From Fundicoccus ignavus (GTDB taxonomy: Bacteria; Bacillota; Bacilli; Lactobacillales; Aerococcaceae): 64,000 bases of DNA. How positions within the stretch are numbered: position 1 is the stretch's first letter; every line of letters starts with the position of its first letter. Made by a program: the position numbers and the translations under genes. The notes under the pieces are model-generated. The model was not told where the DNA came from. It ran no database searches and worked only from the letters and a program-made list of their open reading frames with translations. Shown in pieces: positions 18,017 through 27,401 of the stretch. The stretch covers positions 54,165 through 118,164 of the forward strand of contig NZ_WJQT01000009.1 in NCBI RefSeq assembly GCF_009659375.1, read 5' to 3'.

Positions 18017-19390
18017 TTATTTTTTTATGAATTCACCAGGGAATTCAGCAGTAACGCCATCTTCTAATGAGTAGATGACTTGTCCACGTAAGATAGTTGA
18101 GGCTACTTGTGCACCAATTTCACGTCCAACATATGGACTGATTTTATTACGGTATTCTAAGTCTTCAGTTTGTAAAGTGTATGGAGAATTTGGTTTAATT
18201 AACACAAAGTCTGCATCCTTACCAACTTCGATACTACCTTTTTCTTCGATATCAAATAATTTAGCGACGTTTGTTGCAGTTAATTCTGCAAATTGCGTTA
18301 AGCTCATGCCTCGTTTTTGAACACCTTCGTCAAATAAGACATCCACATTATTTTGAACGCCTGAGATGCCTCCCCAAGCTTCAAATGCGTTCTCTTTATC
18401 TTTCAAGTCTGGTGTACATGGTGAGTGGTCTGATGTAATGAAGTTAACTTTACCTGCTAACACTCTTTCCCAGATTGCATCCTGTTGTGATTTATCACGG
18501 ATTGGTGGTGAACATTTAACCACTGGTCCAATGGCATCTAACTCATCTGTTTCGAAGTATAGGTAGTGTGTACACGTTTCACACGTTACATCTACACCTT
18601 CTTCTTGAGCTTTAGTAATCGCATCGATACCTTCTTTACAAGCCACGTGAACGATATGTAAACGACAGCCAGTTTCTTTAGCTAATTCAATCGCACGATT
18701 GATTGGCTCAACTTCTGTAAATACTGGTCGAGATTCTACATACGCTTTTAGAGTTGTTTCGCCATTCTTGTAAGCAATGTCTCCTAAGCGGTCTGTGATT
18801 TCCGCGTTTTCAGCGTGAATTGATAGTATTTTGCCTGTTTTAGCGATTTGTTTCATACCTTCGTATAATGAATAGTCATCCACGTTCATGAAGTCGCCGT
18901 CAATTGTACGGTCTCCACAAGTAGACATGAAAGCTTTATAAGCGATAACGCCGCCTTCGTCTAGTTCTTGAATACCACCTGTATTAACAGTATAAGGAAC
19001 TAAACCACCGTATGAGTAGATGTCAGATTTCAATTTGCCTTTACCTGCATCGTATTTAATTTTAAGTGATTCAGCATCAACTGTCGCAGGAACTTGATTT
19101 AATGGCATTTCTAAAAATGACGTAACGCCACCTTTAGCCGCTCCAGCTGTACCCGTTACATAACCTTCCCACTCGTCACGATAGCCACCACCTGGCTCTG
19201 AAATGTGAACGTGAGCATCGATCATTCCCGGGCTGACAACTAAACCTTCAGCATCAATCACTTTTGCACCATCGGCAGATAAGTTCTCACCGATTTCAAC
19301 AATTTTCCCGTCTTTGACTGCTACGTCTGTTTGAACTTCCCCACCGTTTAAGATAACTAGGCCGTTCTTAATTACTAAATCAAAACTCAT
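18017..19390 (-). CDS. allB: Allantoinase
   Basis: This 457-residue amidohydrolase-superfamily TIM barrel opens the hydantoin ring of allantoin to give allantoate. Metal-binding and catalytic signatures are DAHVHISEPGGGYRDEWEG near residue 58, IAYKAFMST near 149 (the Lys expected to be carboxylated), LSIHAEN near 184, RLHIVHVA near 243 and ITSDHSPC near 314. Length is typical. It is the second gene of a permease-allB unit, 31 bp after the permease, and is followed by a terminator. It provides the entry step of the ureide pathway in this island. Confidence 0.96.
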   Translation of the reverse strand: MSFDLVIKNGLVILNGGEVQTDVAVKDGKIVEIGENLSADGAKVIDAEGLVVSPGMIDAHVHISEPGGGYRDEWEGYVTGTAGAAKGGVTSFLEMPLNQVPATVDAESLKIKYDAGKGKLKSDIYSYGGLVPYTVNTGGIQELDEGGVIAYKAFMSTCGDRTIDGDFMNVDDYSLYEGMKQIAKTGKILSIHAENAEITDRLGDIAYKNGETTLKAYVESRPVFTEVEPINRAIELAKETGCRLHIVHVACKEGIDAITKAQEEGVDVTCETCTHYLYFETDELDAIGPVVKCSPPIRDKSQQDAIWERVLAGKVNFITSDHSPCTPDLKDKENAFEAWGGISGVQNNVDVLFDEGVQKRGMSLTQFAELTATNVAKLFDIEEKGSIEVGKDADFVLIKPNSPYTLQTEDLEYRNKISPYVGREIGAQVASTILRGQVIYSLEDGVTAEFPGEFIKK

Positions 19391-19421
19391 TTATTTTTCC
19401 TCCTAAAATATATTGTTTAAT

Positions 19422-20906
19422 TTATTTTATAGCCCCAATAACTGAATCCTTATTTGCTGTTTTAGTTAACAACCAGTAAACAAGGAAACCTGTCGCAAAA
19501 CCTGCTAACCACGCAATGTTTGAAATAAAGGCAAGTGCTGGAATAAACTGTCCAATTAATGAGACAACTAAGCCTACAAAAGTTGCGATGTAAGCTTGCA
19601 TGTTTGTTCCACGATAAATACTGTTCACTGACTTGTCTCTTTCATCGAAATACAATTGATCTAAATCAATTTTTTGTTTATTCAAGAAGAAGTAGTGGGC
19701 AATCATAATCCCTGCAACTGGCCCTAATAAAGCACCAATTGCGTTTAAGAAAATATAAATACTGTCCGCATTCTCCATTAATTTCCACGGCATAATCAAG
19801 AAACTGATGACACTCGCTAAAATAACACCCTTACGATAGTTAATGTGTTTAGGTAATAATGCTGTTAATTGATAAGCAGCTGGAATAATATTACCGGTCG
19901 CATTCGTAGAAATCGTTGTCATTAACAATACTAACGATGAAATGATAATAGCAGGTGTACTGTCCCAACTGTTGATAATATTTAATACATCCCACTCGGT
20001 TGTACCCGCATTAATTGATCCGCCAATCAAAATTACAACACTAGCAAAAGCAAACACTGCGTATGATACTAAGAAACTGCCCGTTTGACCTAAAATCTGA
20101 TCACGCGAGGATTTGGCATTCTGCGTAAAGTCCGCGACACTCACGCCTGGCGCTGCCCAAACTGCTAAAACAGAAGCGATTATCATTAAGTAACCTACAA
20201 TTGGATTTATCCCTGCTGTTGCACCGGCTACGTCATAAGCCAAGATATTGCCAATTCCACCCGCTACTCGAATTGCCCAAATGGTCATACCACCAAAAAC
20301 AAGGTAAATAATTGGACTTAAGATAGCTGTAAACTTATTCAGAATGCCCCCGCCACCTAAACCAATTAATAGGTTCGCTGCCCAGAAAACAGTAAAAGCA
20401 ATTAAGCCTGGAATTGAAATACCTAGAATAGTAGCCCCATCACCTATCGTTAAGAACCCCGGCCATAATTTACCAATTAAAATTAAGAGAGCTTGTGAGC
20501 CTGTATAGTTTTGTAAACCGAACCAAGCAATCGCTGCGATTCCTCCTCGTAAGAAACCAGGCAACTTAGAACCTGTATTCCCATAAGTTGATCGTAAATG
20601 CATCGAGAATGGAATGCCATACTTTGAGCCAGCTAAGCCGTTCATTGTCATGAACACTGCGACCACTAAAGCACTGACAACGAGTGCTAACATTACATTA
20701 ATTGGCGACATGCCTAAAACTAAGAAGCCCCCCACAGCTGCATAATTCGGAATATTATGAACTGATCCCATCCATAAGGTAAAATAATTCATTAAACCCG
20801 TATTCCGTTTCTCACTTACCTTCGGCAGGATATCCTCATTTGTATAACCACGCGCCCTAAATTTAGTAATTTCGGCATGGGTTACTTGGTAATCTTGCGT
20901 TTCCAT
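19422..20906 (-). CDS. pucI: Allantoin permease, NCS1 family
   Basis: This 494-residue protein has about twelve membrane helices and belongs to the nucleobase:cation symporter-1 family. Characteristic segments are LWMGSVHNIPNYAAVGGF (TM1), STYGNTGSKLPGFLRGGIA, WFGLQNYTGSQAL (TM3) and WAAPGVSVADFTQNAKS. It is co-transcribed with allB, which supports allantoin as substrate, as for B. subtilis PucI and E. coli AllP. Uracil or hydantoin are alternatives on family grounds alone. Two cre-like boxes lie 40-85 bp upstream of its start. Confidence 0.93.
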   Translation of the reverse strand: METQDYQVTHAEITKFRARGYTNEDILPKVSEKRNTGLMNYFTLWMGSVHNIPNYAAVGGFLVLGMSPINVMLALVVSALVVAVFMTMNGLAGSKYGIPFSMHLRSTYGNTGSKLPGFLRGGIAAIAWFGLQNYTGSQALLILIGKLWPGFLTIGDGATILGISIPGLIAFTVFWAANLLIGLGGGGILNKFTAILSPIIYLVFGGMTIWAIRVAGGIGNILAYDVAGATAGINPIVGYLMIIASVLAVWAAPGVSVADFTQNAKSSRDQILGQTGSFLVSYAVFAFASVVILIGGSINAGTTEWDVLNIINSWDSTPAIIISSLVLLMTTISTNATGNIIPAAYQLTALLPKHINYRKGVILASVISFLIMPWKLMENADSIYIFLNAIGALLGPVAGIMIAHYFFLNKQKIDLDQLYFDERDKSVNSIYRGTNMQAYIATFVGLVVSLIGQFIPALAFISNIAWLAGFATGFLVYWLLTKTANKDSVIGAIK

Positions 20907-20943
20907 CTATTTCCTCCTTTTATATCATTTTACTTTTTGTTTA

Positions 20944-20989
20944 TCAGCAAACGCTAACAAATCAGTCAAGTTCATTGTAAGCGGTTAAT
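20944..20989. promoter_or_regulatory. Two cre-like CcpA boxes upstream of the allantoin permease
   Basis: TTGTAAGCGGTTAAT (20975-20989, plus strand) fits the CcpA consensus at 14 of 15 positions. TTGTTAGCGTTTGCTGA (20960-20944, minus strand) fits with one mismatch. A weaker similar site, TGTAAACGTTCA, is near 21122. Together they suggest catabolite repression of the permease-allB unit. Confidence 0.55.
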
Positions 20990-21230
20990 GAAAGAATCGC
21001 ATTGGACAATTGTAACAAAGCATTCACCTTCGCTGTTTAATTCACACAAAATACTTTCAATAAGCTTATTCTGATAATGTTTTCATGAAACAATAAATTT
21101 CAACTATTTTTTCACGCTCACTGTAAACGTTCAAACTGAACGGATATTACTAGAAAAGAAGCTGCGACAATATTTATTCAATTGTACACAGCTTGGATTT
21201 TCAACACTTTATTTAGTAGTTATTATTAAA
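20990..21230. other. Spacer between the permease and allC
   Basis: No gene is seen. This AT-rich stretch should hold the permease-allB promoter (leftward). The end of the allC unit lies at its right side, but no clear terminator was found there. Confidence 0.4.
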
Positions 21231-22457
21231 TTAATACGCCAATTTTTCAAACGCTCCTGCTAAGGCTTGAATCCCTGGAACAATATCTTTTGCTTCTGTA
21301 TGTTCAGCTGGGTTATGGCTAATGCCATCAATCGATGGTACAAATATCATTGCAGTTGGCACACGTGGAGCAAATATTTGCGAATCGTGTCCAGCACCTG
21401 AATGCATCACTTGATAGTTCAAGTCGTTCTCTTTACAAACCTCTTCTAAGGTCTGTACTAAATGCGTATCCATTGGAACCGGCGCTTCATCCATCCAATT
21501 ATCAATGTCAATTTCAATTCCCATCTCTTCTGCCAATGAACGCATGTCTGCTTCTAGCTCAGCAGTAAAACGATTCAATACTGCTTGATCAGTGTGACGA
21601 CAATCAATTGAGAATAGAGTTTCACCTGGCACAACATTGACAGTATTCGGTTTTGGTTCCACACGACCAAATGTTAAGACTAAAGGATTCCCTTCCTCGC
21701 GAGCTTTATCGATCCCTTGCGTCACAATGCGTGCGAAACATTCAACGGTGTCTTTGCGATATTCCATTAAAGTTGTTCCTGCATGATTCGCCTGACCTTT
21801 GAGGACAACATCATAGCGTTTCTGGCCTACAATCGCATTGACCACTCCAACTTGTTTCCCTTCTTTTTCAAGGAAGTTACCTTGCTCGATATGTAACTCT
21901 AAGAAAGCGGCAATTTTATTAAATTTCGGTGCACCTTCCAAATAATCAAAACCTGCTGCATGCATCGCTTCTTCAAAGCCAACCCCGTTAGCATCTTCAA
22001 TATTCTCAACATCAGCTTTATTGGCTAAACCAAAAATGTTCTTAGATCCCCAGAATACATAGGGGAAACGTGAGCCTTCTTCTTCAGCCATTGAAATAAT
22101 TTGTAGTGATTTCTTCGGTTGTCCATTTTTTTCAATTAGTTTCTTAATGGCCATATAAGCTGCCATAATACCTAACTGTCCATCTAGACGTCCACCTTTT
22201 GTTACGGTGTCAACATGCGAACCGGAAGCAATAACCTCTTCTGGTTGTTCGCTTCCTTTCAGAGTCGCAAATAAGTTTCCAACAGCATCAAATTCACAGT
22301 TGAAACCTAATGTTTCAAACTTTTCTTTCAACTGTTCTTGAGCATCGATCCACGATGGACTGTACAACAATCGTGTTGTTCCAGGTCCTTCAGCATCTGA
22401 AATACCTGACAACCAATCCATCATGTCATCGACCGCTTGAGGTGTTACTTCTATCAT
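21231..22457 (-). CDS. allC: Allantoate amidohydrolase
   Basis: This 408-residue M20-family metalloenzyme hydrolyses allantoate to ureidoglycine, ammonia and CO2. Metal and dimer motifs are GSHVDTVTKGGRLDGQLG near residue 80, MAEEEGSRFPYVFWGS near 119, LELHIEQG near 182, NHAGTTLMEYRKD near 225 and HSGAGHDSQIFAPRVP near 348, then ISHNPAEHT. The start at 22457 follows AGGAGGG at a good distance. An ATG eleven codons upstream lacks such a site. It is apparently monocistronic, with a cre-like box at 22496. The family also contains N-carbamoyl-amino-acid hydrolases, but the context favours AllC. Confidence 0.94.
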   Translation of the reverse strand: MIEVTPQAVDDMMDWLSGISDAEGPGTTRLLYSPSWIDAQEQLKEKFETLGFNCEFDAVGNLFATLKGSEQPEEVIASGSHVDTVTKGGRLDGQLGIMAAYMAIKKLIEKNGQPKKSLQIISMAEEEGSRFPYVFWGSKNIFGLANKADVENIEDANGVGFEEAMHAAGFDYLEGAPKFNKIAAFLELHIEQGNFLEKEGKQVGVVNAIVGQKRYDVVLKGQANHAGTTLMEYRKDTVECFARIVTQGIDKAREEGNPLVLTFGRVEPKPNTVNVVPGETLFSIDCRHTDQAVLNRFTAELEADMRSLAEEMGIEIDIDNWMDEAPVPMDTHLVQTLEEVCKENDLNYQVMHSGAGHDSQIFAPRVPTAMIFVPSIDGISHNPAEHTEAKDIVPGIQALAGAFEKLAY

Positions 22458-22495
22458 ATGATCCCTCCTGATTATATCTTCTTCGTCCATTATAA

Positions 22496-22510
22496 ATGGA
22501 AGCGTTTCAC
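22496..22510 (+). promoter_or_regulatory. cre-like CcpA box upstream of allC
   Basis: ATGGAAGCGTTTCAC contains the TGNAANCG core and fits 13 of 15 consensus positions. It is 39 bp from the allC start. Confidence 0.5.
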
Positions 22511-22611
22511 AAACGGATAGCAGATTTTATAAAGTTTTAACTTCTATTGTTCAAATTGCATAAACAATTTACAGTTAATGACAGTTACCGCTAACTTCTT
22601 TGGATTTGTTT

Positions 22612-22856
22612 AGCTTCATCCCTTGATCATACAGCGTTACTTTTTTTGAAATACTACGCGCAGCTCACCGTGAAGGTTTACCGAAGCGGTACAAAGGGCA
22701 ATCGGCGCAGCTGCTCTGACTATGAGCACAGCGAATTAGACAGAGCCTAGCCGATTGAGCTGGAAAAGCCTGAACGTCGGTGAGGCTTTGAAAGCGACCA
22801 CCGCCTTGGAAAACCTTTACGGTGAGCGAAGCACACATACCGTCCCACACTCACCC
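22612..22856. repeat. Dispersed palindromic element, copy F
   Basis: This is a nearly full copy. Its outer arms are GCTCACCGTGAAGGTTTACC and GGAAAACCTTTACGGTGAGC. They differ from the arms of other copies, yet still pair with each other. The apical arms GCTCTGAC and GACAGAGC are also paired. The 61-codon open frame here is a by-product. Its right end lies about 20 bp from the pucG stop codon, and no separate terminator is evident there. Confidence 0.85.
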
Positions 22857-22875
22857 TAAGCTATCATTTTATAGA

Positions 22876-24081
22876 CTATAAATAAACATCCAAAGCCGCC
22901 TTAACAGCTTTACCAACTTGAATATCCGCCCCATAATAGATCAATACGGACTCTAACGCGCCTAAAACAGCTAACACATTTTCATGTCGACTACTATACC
23001 CCATATTGCCGATGCGCCAAATTTTTCCATTAAGCTCTCCGAAACTGCCCGCTATCTCCACACCGAATTGTTCAAGCAATAACCGCGGCACCGCGAGCGC
23101 ATCAACACCGTCTGGTATAATGACTGGCGTAACAGTCGGCATTTTTGTATCAGGTGCACCGAAAATCTCTAGCCCCATTGCTTTAATCCCTGCTACAATC
23201 GCTTGGTTATTCAATAAATGACGTCTATGAACATTCTCTAAGCCTTCCTCCAGCAATAATCGCAAGCCTTCATGAACACCATAAACGAGGGTTGTTGCCT
23301 CGGTATGATGATTGATTCTTTCTTCATTCCAATAATTCATCAGTTGACTTAAATCCAAATAATTACTCTGAATAAATCGTTCATTTCGGATGTCCTTACT
23401 CAACCCTAATTCCAATTGATAACGCTCTTTGATAAGCTTCTCAATACGTTTATTAAAGGTAACTAAAGACATCCCAGCTGCTACGCTTAAACATTTTTGA
23501 CTACCCGCGATAGCAATGTCCACGCCCCACTCATCTACCTTAAGCTCCACACCGGCAAAGGTGGCAACCATATCGACTAAAAGTAACACATCATTCGCTT
23601 GGCAATAAGCACCAATCTCATCCAAGTCCTGAATCTGACCATTAGCGGTCTCACCATGAACCATGGCTACTAACTTAGGCTTTACTTCTTTTACCTTCTC
23701 GATAATGTCTTGTTGAGCAAAGGGACTTTCCCAACTTTTCTCTAACAGGACGACCTCGGCTCCACATCTTCCGGCAATTTCTGCTAGTAAATAAGCGAAA
23801 CGTCCAAAGGCTGGAATCAAAACTTTATCGTCTTTTTCCAGAATCGCAATCATTGCCGCTTCAATCCCTGATCTAGAGGAGCCATCAATCGCAAAAGCTT
23901 GCTCGTTCTTTGTCCCAAAGGGTTGTTTGATGAGTTCTTTGACTTCATTCATGATATCTAAAAAGACTGGGTCATATTGCCCTAAGATACTATTACTCAT
24001 CACTTGCAGCACTTTAGGATTAACCTCCACTGGGCCTGGCGTCATAATTGTTCGTTTAGGTACTGTGATTGTTTTAAACAT
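22876..24081 (-). CDS. pucG: (S)-ureidoglycine-glyoxylate aminotransferase (PucG-like)
   Basis: This 401-residue fold-type I PLP enzyme of the alanine-glyoxylate aminotransferase group begins with the typical TPGPVEVNPKVLQVMSN. It has GSSRSGIEAAMIAIL near residue 67, VHGETANGQIQD near 140, and IAGSQKCLSVAAGMSLV near 191 with the PLP-binding Lys. PucG transfers the amino group of ureidoglycine to glyoxylate, giving oxalurate and glycine. Its location between allC and pucR strongly favours this role over serine-glyoxylate or alanine-glyoxylate transamination, although the sequence alone does not exclude them. It is divergent from pucR. Confidence 0.88.
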   Translation of the reverse strand: MFKTITVPKRTIMTPGPVEVNPKVLQVMSNSILGQYDPVFLDIMNEVKELIKQPFGTKNEQAFAIDGSSRSGIEAAMIAILEKDDKVLIPAFGRFAYLLAEIAGRCGAEVVLLEKSWESPFAQQDIIEKVKEVKPKLVAMVHGETANGQIQDLDEIGAYCQANDVLLLVDMVATFAGVELKVDEWGVDIAIAGSQKCLSVAAGMSLVTFNKRIEKLIKERYQLELGLSKDIRNERFIQSNYLDLSQLMNYWNEERINHHTEATTLVYGVHEGLRLLLEEGLENVHRRHLLNNQAIVAGIKAMGLEIFGAPDTKMPTVTPVIIPDGVDALAVPRLLLEQFGVEIAGSFGELNGKIWRIGNMGYSSRHENVLAVLGALESVLIYYGADIQVGKAVKAALDVYL

Positions 24082-24288
24082 TTTGTTCTTCTCCTCTCTT
24101 ATAATTAATATTTTGCTTGTTCAGACCGTTACTGCCCTATTCTGTCGAAGTAAGCATCATTAAATATCAATAAGTGTGCTATAATTATACTACTATCATT
24201 GTCACATTTAAAATCTGAGCCACTATGCTTCACCCATTACTTCAGCCAAAATAGGACGTTAAATCATTTTCTAAAGGAAGGAATACTT

Positions 24289-25920
24289 ATGACCAGTCTA
24301 AAAGATTTATTAAATATACCTCGTTTTTCAGATTTAACATTGCTCAACACTACTTCTGACCGTTTAGATCACCCTATTAAAAGCGTTGAGATCACTGAAA
24401 CACCTGATATTGAACATTATATTACCGAAGACTGTTTCCTCTTATCAACAGCGATGGTCTACAAAAATCAACAAACTGAACTCATTCCCTTAATTGATTC
24501 CTTAATTCAAGCGAAAGCTGTTGGTTTAGGCATTAAAGTGGGGCGTTTTCTTGGTACGTTGGATGCAGCGGTTATTCATTACGCAGAAGAAGTTGGTTTT
24601 CCACTTATCTTAATTCCCGATCAATACTCACTGGGTTCTCTATTGCATCAAATTTTGGATATTGTATGGGGGACACGCCATGAAGAATTATCTTTTGCGC
24701 TTGATATTCAAAAACGTTTCTCAGATTTATTGATTCAAGATGCATCAAACAAAGTGATTATTGAACAATTTAGTCAAATGGTTAAGACACCCGTTATTTT
24801 GCTCAATCCTTATTGGCGTATTCTGACACATTCGATTCATTTCAATGATTCAAACAATCGTGCCGATTATTATGCCTATCAAATTTATGACCATGTTAAG
24901 CATACCGATAAACAATCAGGTTCTTTCTTGATTCAAGATGTGAATCGCAAAGACATTCATATTTCATTAATACCGATTAAAGTTCACGAAAACTTTCCTC
25001 ATTATTTAATTATTTTGAATCCTGAACACATTCCCTATCCGATTTCGAATTTCGCGATTGAACAAGCGTCAATGGTATTGTCTTATATTCTCTTTAAAAA
25101 TGAGCGTGTAGCGGATAGTAAGTATGCTCAAGAAGCAGATTTCTATAAGGAGCTTATTGATTATTCTGCACAGAACCATCACAAAGAACCTGACCGCTTA
25201 ATGAATGCGAAATTTGGTTATATCCAATCGAATTATTACCAAGTGGTGCATGTCTATGAAAGTTCGTTATTGAAATTATCGAAACTGACTCCTTATGGTG
25301 AAGAGTTATTATTAATGACGTCACGTTGGTTACGTCATAATATCAAACAGTATTTCTCAGATGGTTTAGTGTTCTATTTCGAACAATCTAAAGAAATTAT
25401 GTTAATGATCCAAGCTAAACCTGATAATTTGAATGAAAGTTTAACAAAAATTCGTTCAGACATTGCCAAGTACTTGCCACTCAACATCGTGTTTAGTGTT
25501 GGGAATGCTTATCCAAATTTAGGTCAAATTAGTCAATCTCACTCTCAAGCTCACTTGGTCTATGAAGAACGTAAGGCGCAACAAGAGGTCACGCCTATCA
25601 TGGCCTACGAGAATAAAGGCGTCTTCCATCTATTTAATAACTTGGAATACAACGATGTCCGTTTCTTCTGTCAAACGGCCTTAAAAGACTTAGCCTACCC
25701 TGAGGAGGCTTCTTTGATTGAGTTAAGAAAAACATTACACGTTTATTTAAATTCTCAATGTGAAATTGCGAGAACAGCTGGCACTTTATTCGTTCACCGT
25801 AATACCGTTAAATATCGCATCCAGCGTATTGAAGAAATTTTAGGATTAACTGTCAACACACCTGAAGACTCTCTAAATTTGAGATTGGCTTTAGAATTAA
25901 GTGAAGAAGAACAAAAGTAA
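24289..25920 (+). CDS. pucR: PucR-family transcriptional regulator of purine/ureide catabolism
   Basis: This 543-residue regulator has three parts: an N-terminal PucR sensor domain (about 1-125, starting MTSLKDLLNIPRFSDLTLLN), a central CdaR/GGDEF-like region (about 300-420), and a C-terminal HTH_30 domain (about 475-535) with ARTAGTLFVHRNTVKYRIQR as the helix-turn-helix. The ATG at 24289 follows AAAGGAAGG, so the open stretch upstream is not translated. The gene is divergent from pucG and is most likely the local ureide-responsive regulator. No operator could be defined, though TTTGCAACA-like or TTGTAACAAA-like words occur upstream of several island genes. Confidence 0.92.
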   Translation: MTSLKDLLNIPRFSDLTLLNTTSDRLDHPIKSVEITETPDIEHYITEDCFLLSTAMVYKNQQTELIPLIDSLIQAKAVGLGIKVGRFLGTLDAAVIHYAEEVGFPLILIPDQYSLGSLLHQILDIVWGTRHEELSFALDIQKRFSDLLIQDASNKVIIEQFSQMVKTPVILLNPYWRILTHSIHFNDSNNRADYYAYQIYDHVKHTDKQSGSFLIQDVNRKDIHISLIPIKVHENFPHYLIILNPEHIPYPISNFAIEQASMVLSYILFKNERVADSKYAQEADFYKELIDYSAQNHHKEPDRLMNAKFGYIQSNYYQVVHVYESSLLKLSKLTPYGEELLLMTSRWLRHNIKQYFSDGLVFYFEQSKEIMLMIQAKPDNLNESLTKIRSDIAKYLPLNIVFSVGNAYPNLGQISQSHSQAHLVYEERKAQQEVTPIMAYENKGVFHLFNNLEYNDVRFFCQTALKDLAYPEEASLIELRKTLHVYLNSQCEIARTAGTLFVHRNTVKYRIQRIEEILGLTVNTPEDSLNLRLALELSEEEQK

Positions 25921-25927
25921 TCGATGC

Positions 25928-26226
25928 AAGAAAACTTCGAACGAATCCAAGGTCTTTAAATTTCGTTTAGCAGTTTTAATTGATCATACAGCAATACTTT
26001 TGTTGGAATGCTATGCGTAGCTCAGCGACTTGTTTTCCACAGCGGTATCAAGGTCAATCGGCACAGCTTGCTGTGACTTTGAGCGTAGCGAATTATTCAG
26101 AGCCTAGCCGATTGAGCTGGAAAAGCCCGAACGATAGTGAAGGCTTTGAAAGCGACCACCGCATTGGAAAACAATAAGATGGACGAAGCACAAAGCTTGG
26201 TAAATCAATATAAAACTTATAATATA
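25928..26226. repeat. Dispersed palindromic element, copy B (full length)
   Basis: Full copy with outer arms GCTCAGCGACTTGTTTTCC and GGAAAACAATAAGATGGACG, inner CAATCGG and CCGATTG, and apical GCTGTGAC against TTCAGAGC. The right end (CTTATAATATA) runs directly into the A-run of the allD terminator. Confidence 0.85.
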
Positions 26227-26280
26227 AAAAAATACACCGAGCGAATCAACGGTTAGTCGTTGAGTTCTTTCGGTGTATTT
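26226..26280 (-). terminator. Intrinsic terminator of the allE-allD operon
   Basis: Read leftward, AATACACCGA pairs with TCGGTGTATT around an inner CAACG/CGTTG stem and is followed by TTTTTTATAT. Confidence 0.9.
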
Positions 26281-26300
26281 TGTTTGGGGTATGTGTTTAC

Positions 26301-27374
26301 TTAATTGGCAAAAGCACTGAGTCCATCGTAATTATTATAGTGAACAGCGTCATCTTCCAAATAAGCAATAATGGATTCTGGAATATCGATACCATTTGCT
26401 AGATTTTTAGCATAACGTTCCGTGCTACCTTGTCCTGGATATTGGACGCGCTCAAAACCAGGAGCTGGTTTAATTGCATTCAAATCTGCCATTGTTTGCG
26501 TAACGTTTGCTTTTACGCTATCTAAACCAGCAAAGCGCTCAGGATCGATTAAGATATAAATTTGCCCTAAATCACGCGTTGAGTGTAAATCAGCATACAT
26601 TGACGTTACATTACGACCAAAAGGAATCCCCAATAAGATACCGGATAACATGTCAACCATCATCATTAAGCCGTAGCCTTTCGGGCCAGCAATGGGTAAT
26701 AAACCTCTTACTTCATTTGGATCAGTCGTCGCTGCACCGTTCTCGTCTACCGCCCAAGTATCTGGGATTTGACGGCCTTTAGATCGTGCATCGAGGATTT
26801 TCCCCCAAGCTTGTACGGTCGTCGCCATATCGAAAACCAACGGATGGTCACCATCACTTGGCGCACAGAAAGCAATCGGGTTCGTCCCATAATAAGTTTC
26901 TGCCCCACCGAATGGTACTACCATTGGGTCTGATTGTGTCATCGAAATGCCCATTAGACCTGCAGCCGCCACCTTATGCATATAGTATGAAAGAGTCCCT
27001 GTGTGACCCACACGTGATACGCCGACAACCGCCAAACCTGTTTCTTTGGCCATTTTAATGGCTGGTTCTAAAGCCAGGTTTGCGACATAATGTCCTTGTG
27101 CATTATCACCATGGTAAATCCCCGTACTTTCACCCGTTTTCTCAAAGTTCAAGTTAGGTTCAGTGATAATTCCGCCTTTATTAATGCGTTCAGCATAATA
27201 TTCAACCCGAACAGCACCATGCGAGTGAATCCCGCATAAGTCAGCGTAGACTAAATGTTTCGCTGTTTCCTCAGCTTGATCTTCTTTTAAACCTGCTTTT
27301 TCTAGTTTGGCTTTAATCAAATCGTGTAGTCGGGTATGCGATACATTGATTAATTTTTCTTCATGATTCGACAA
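26301..27374 (-). CDS. allD: Ureidoglycolate dehydrogenase
   Basis: This 357-residue NAD(P)-dependent enzyme belongs to the malate/L-sulfolactate dehydrogenase type-2 family (not the Rossmann LDH family). Conserved stretches are YADLCGIHSHGAVRVEYYA near residue 48, VGVSRVGHTGTLSYYMHK near 118, PFGGAETYYGTNPIAF near 152 and GPKGYGLMMMVDMLSGIL near 229. It oxidises (S)-ureidoglycolate to oxalurate with NAD+. It follows allE by 27 bp in a two-gene unit, supporting the ureidoglycolate role over other 2-hydroxyacids. Confidence 0.93.
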   Translation of the reverse strand: MSNHEEKLINVSHTRLHDLIKAKLEKAGLKEDQAEETAKHLVYADLCGIHSHGAVRVEYYAERINKGGIITEPNLNFEKTGESTGIYHGDNAQGHYVANLALEPAIKMAKETGLAVVGVSRVGHTGTLSYYMHKVAAAGLMGISMTQSDPMVVPFGGAETYYGTNPIAFCAPSDGDHPLVFDMATTVQAWGKILDARSKGRQIPDTWAVDENGAATTDPNEVRGLLPIAGPKGYGLMMMVDMLSGILLGIPFGRNVTSMYADLHSTRDLGQIYILIDPERFAGLDSVKANVTQTMADLNAIKPAPGFERVQYPGQGSTERYAKNLANGIDIPESIIAYLEDDAVHYNNYDGLSAFAN

Positions 27375-27401
27375 GATAATACTCCCTTTCTCTAATAGCG
27401 A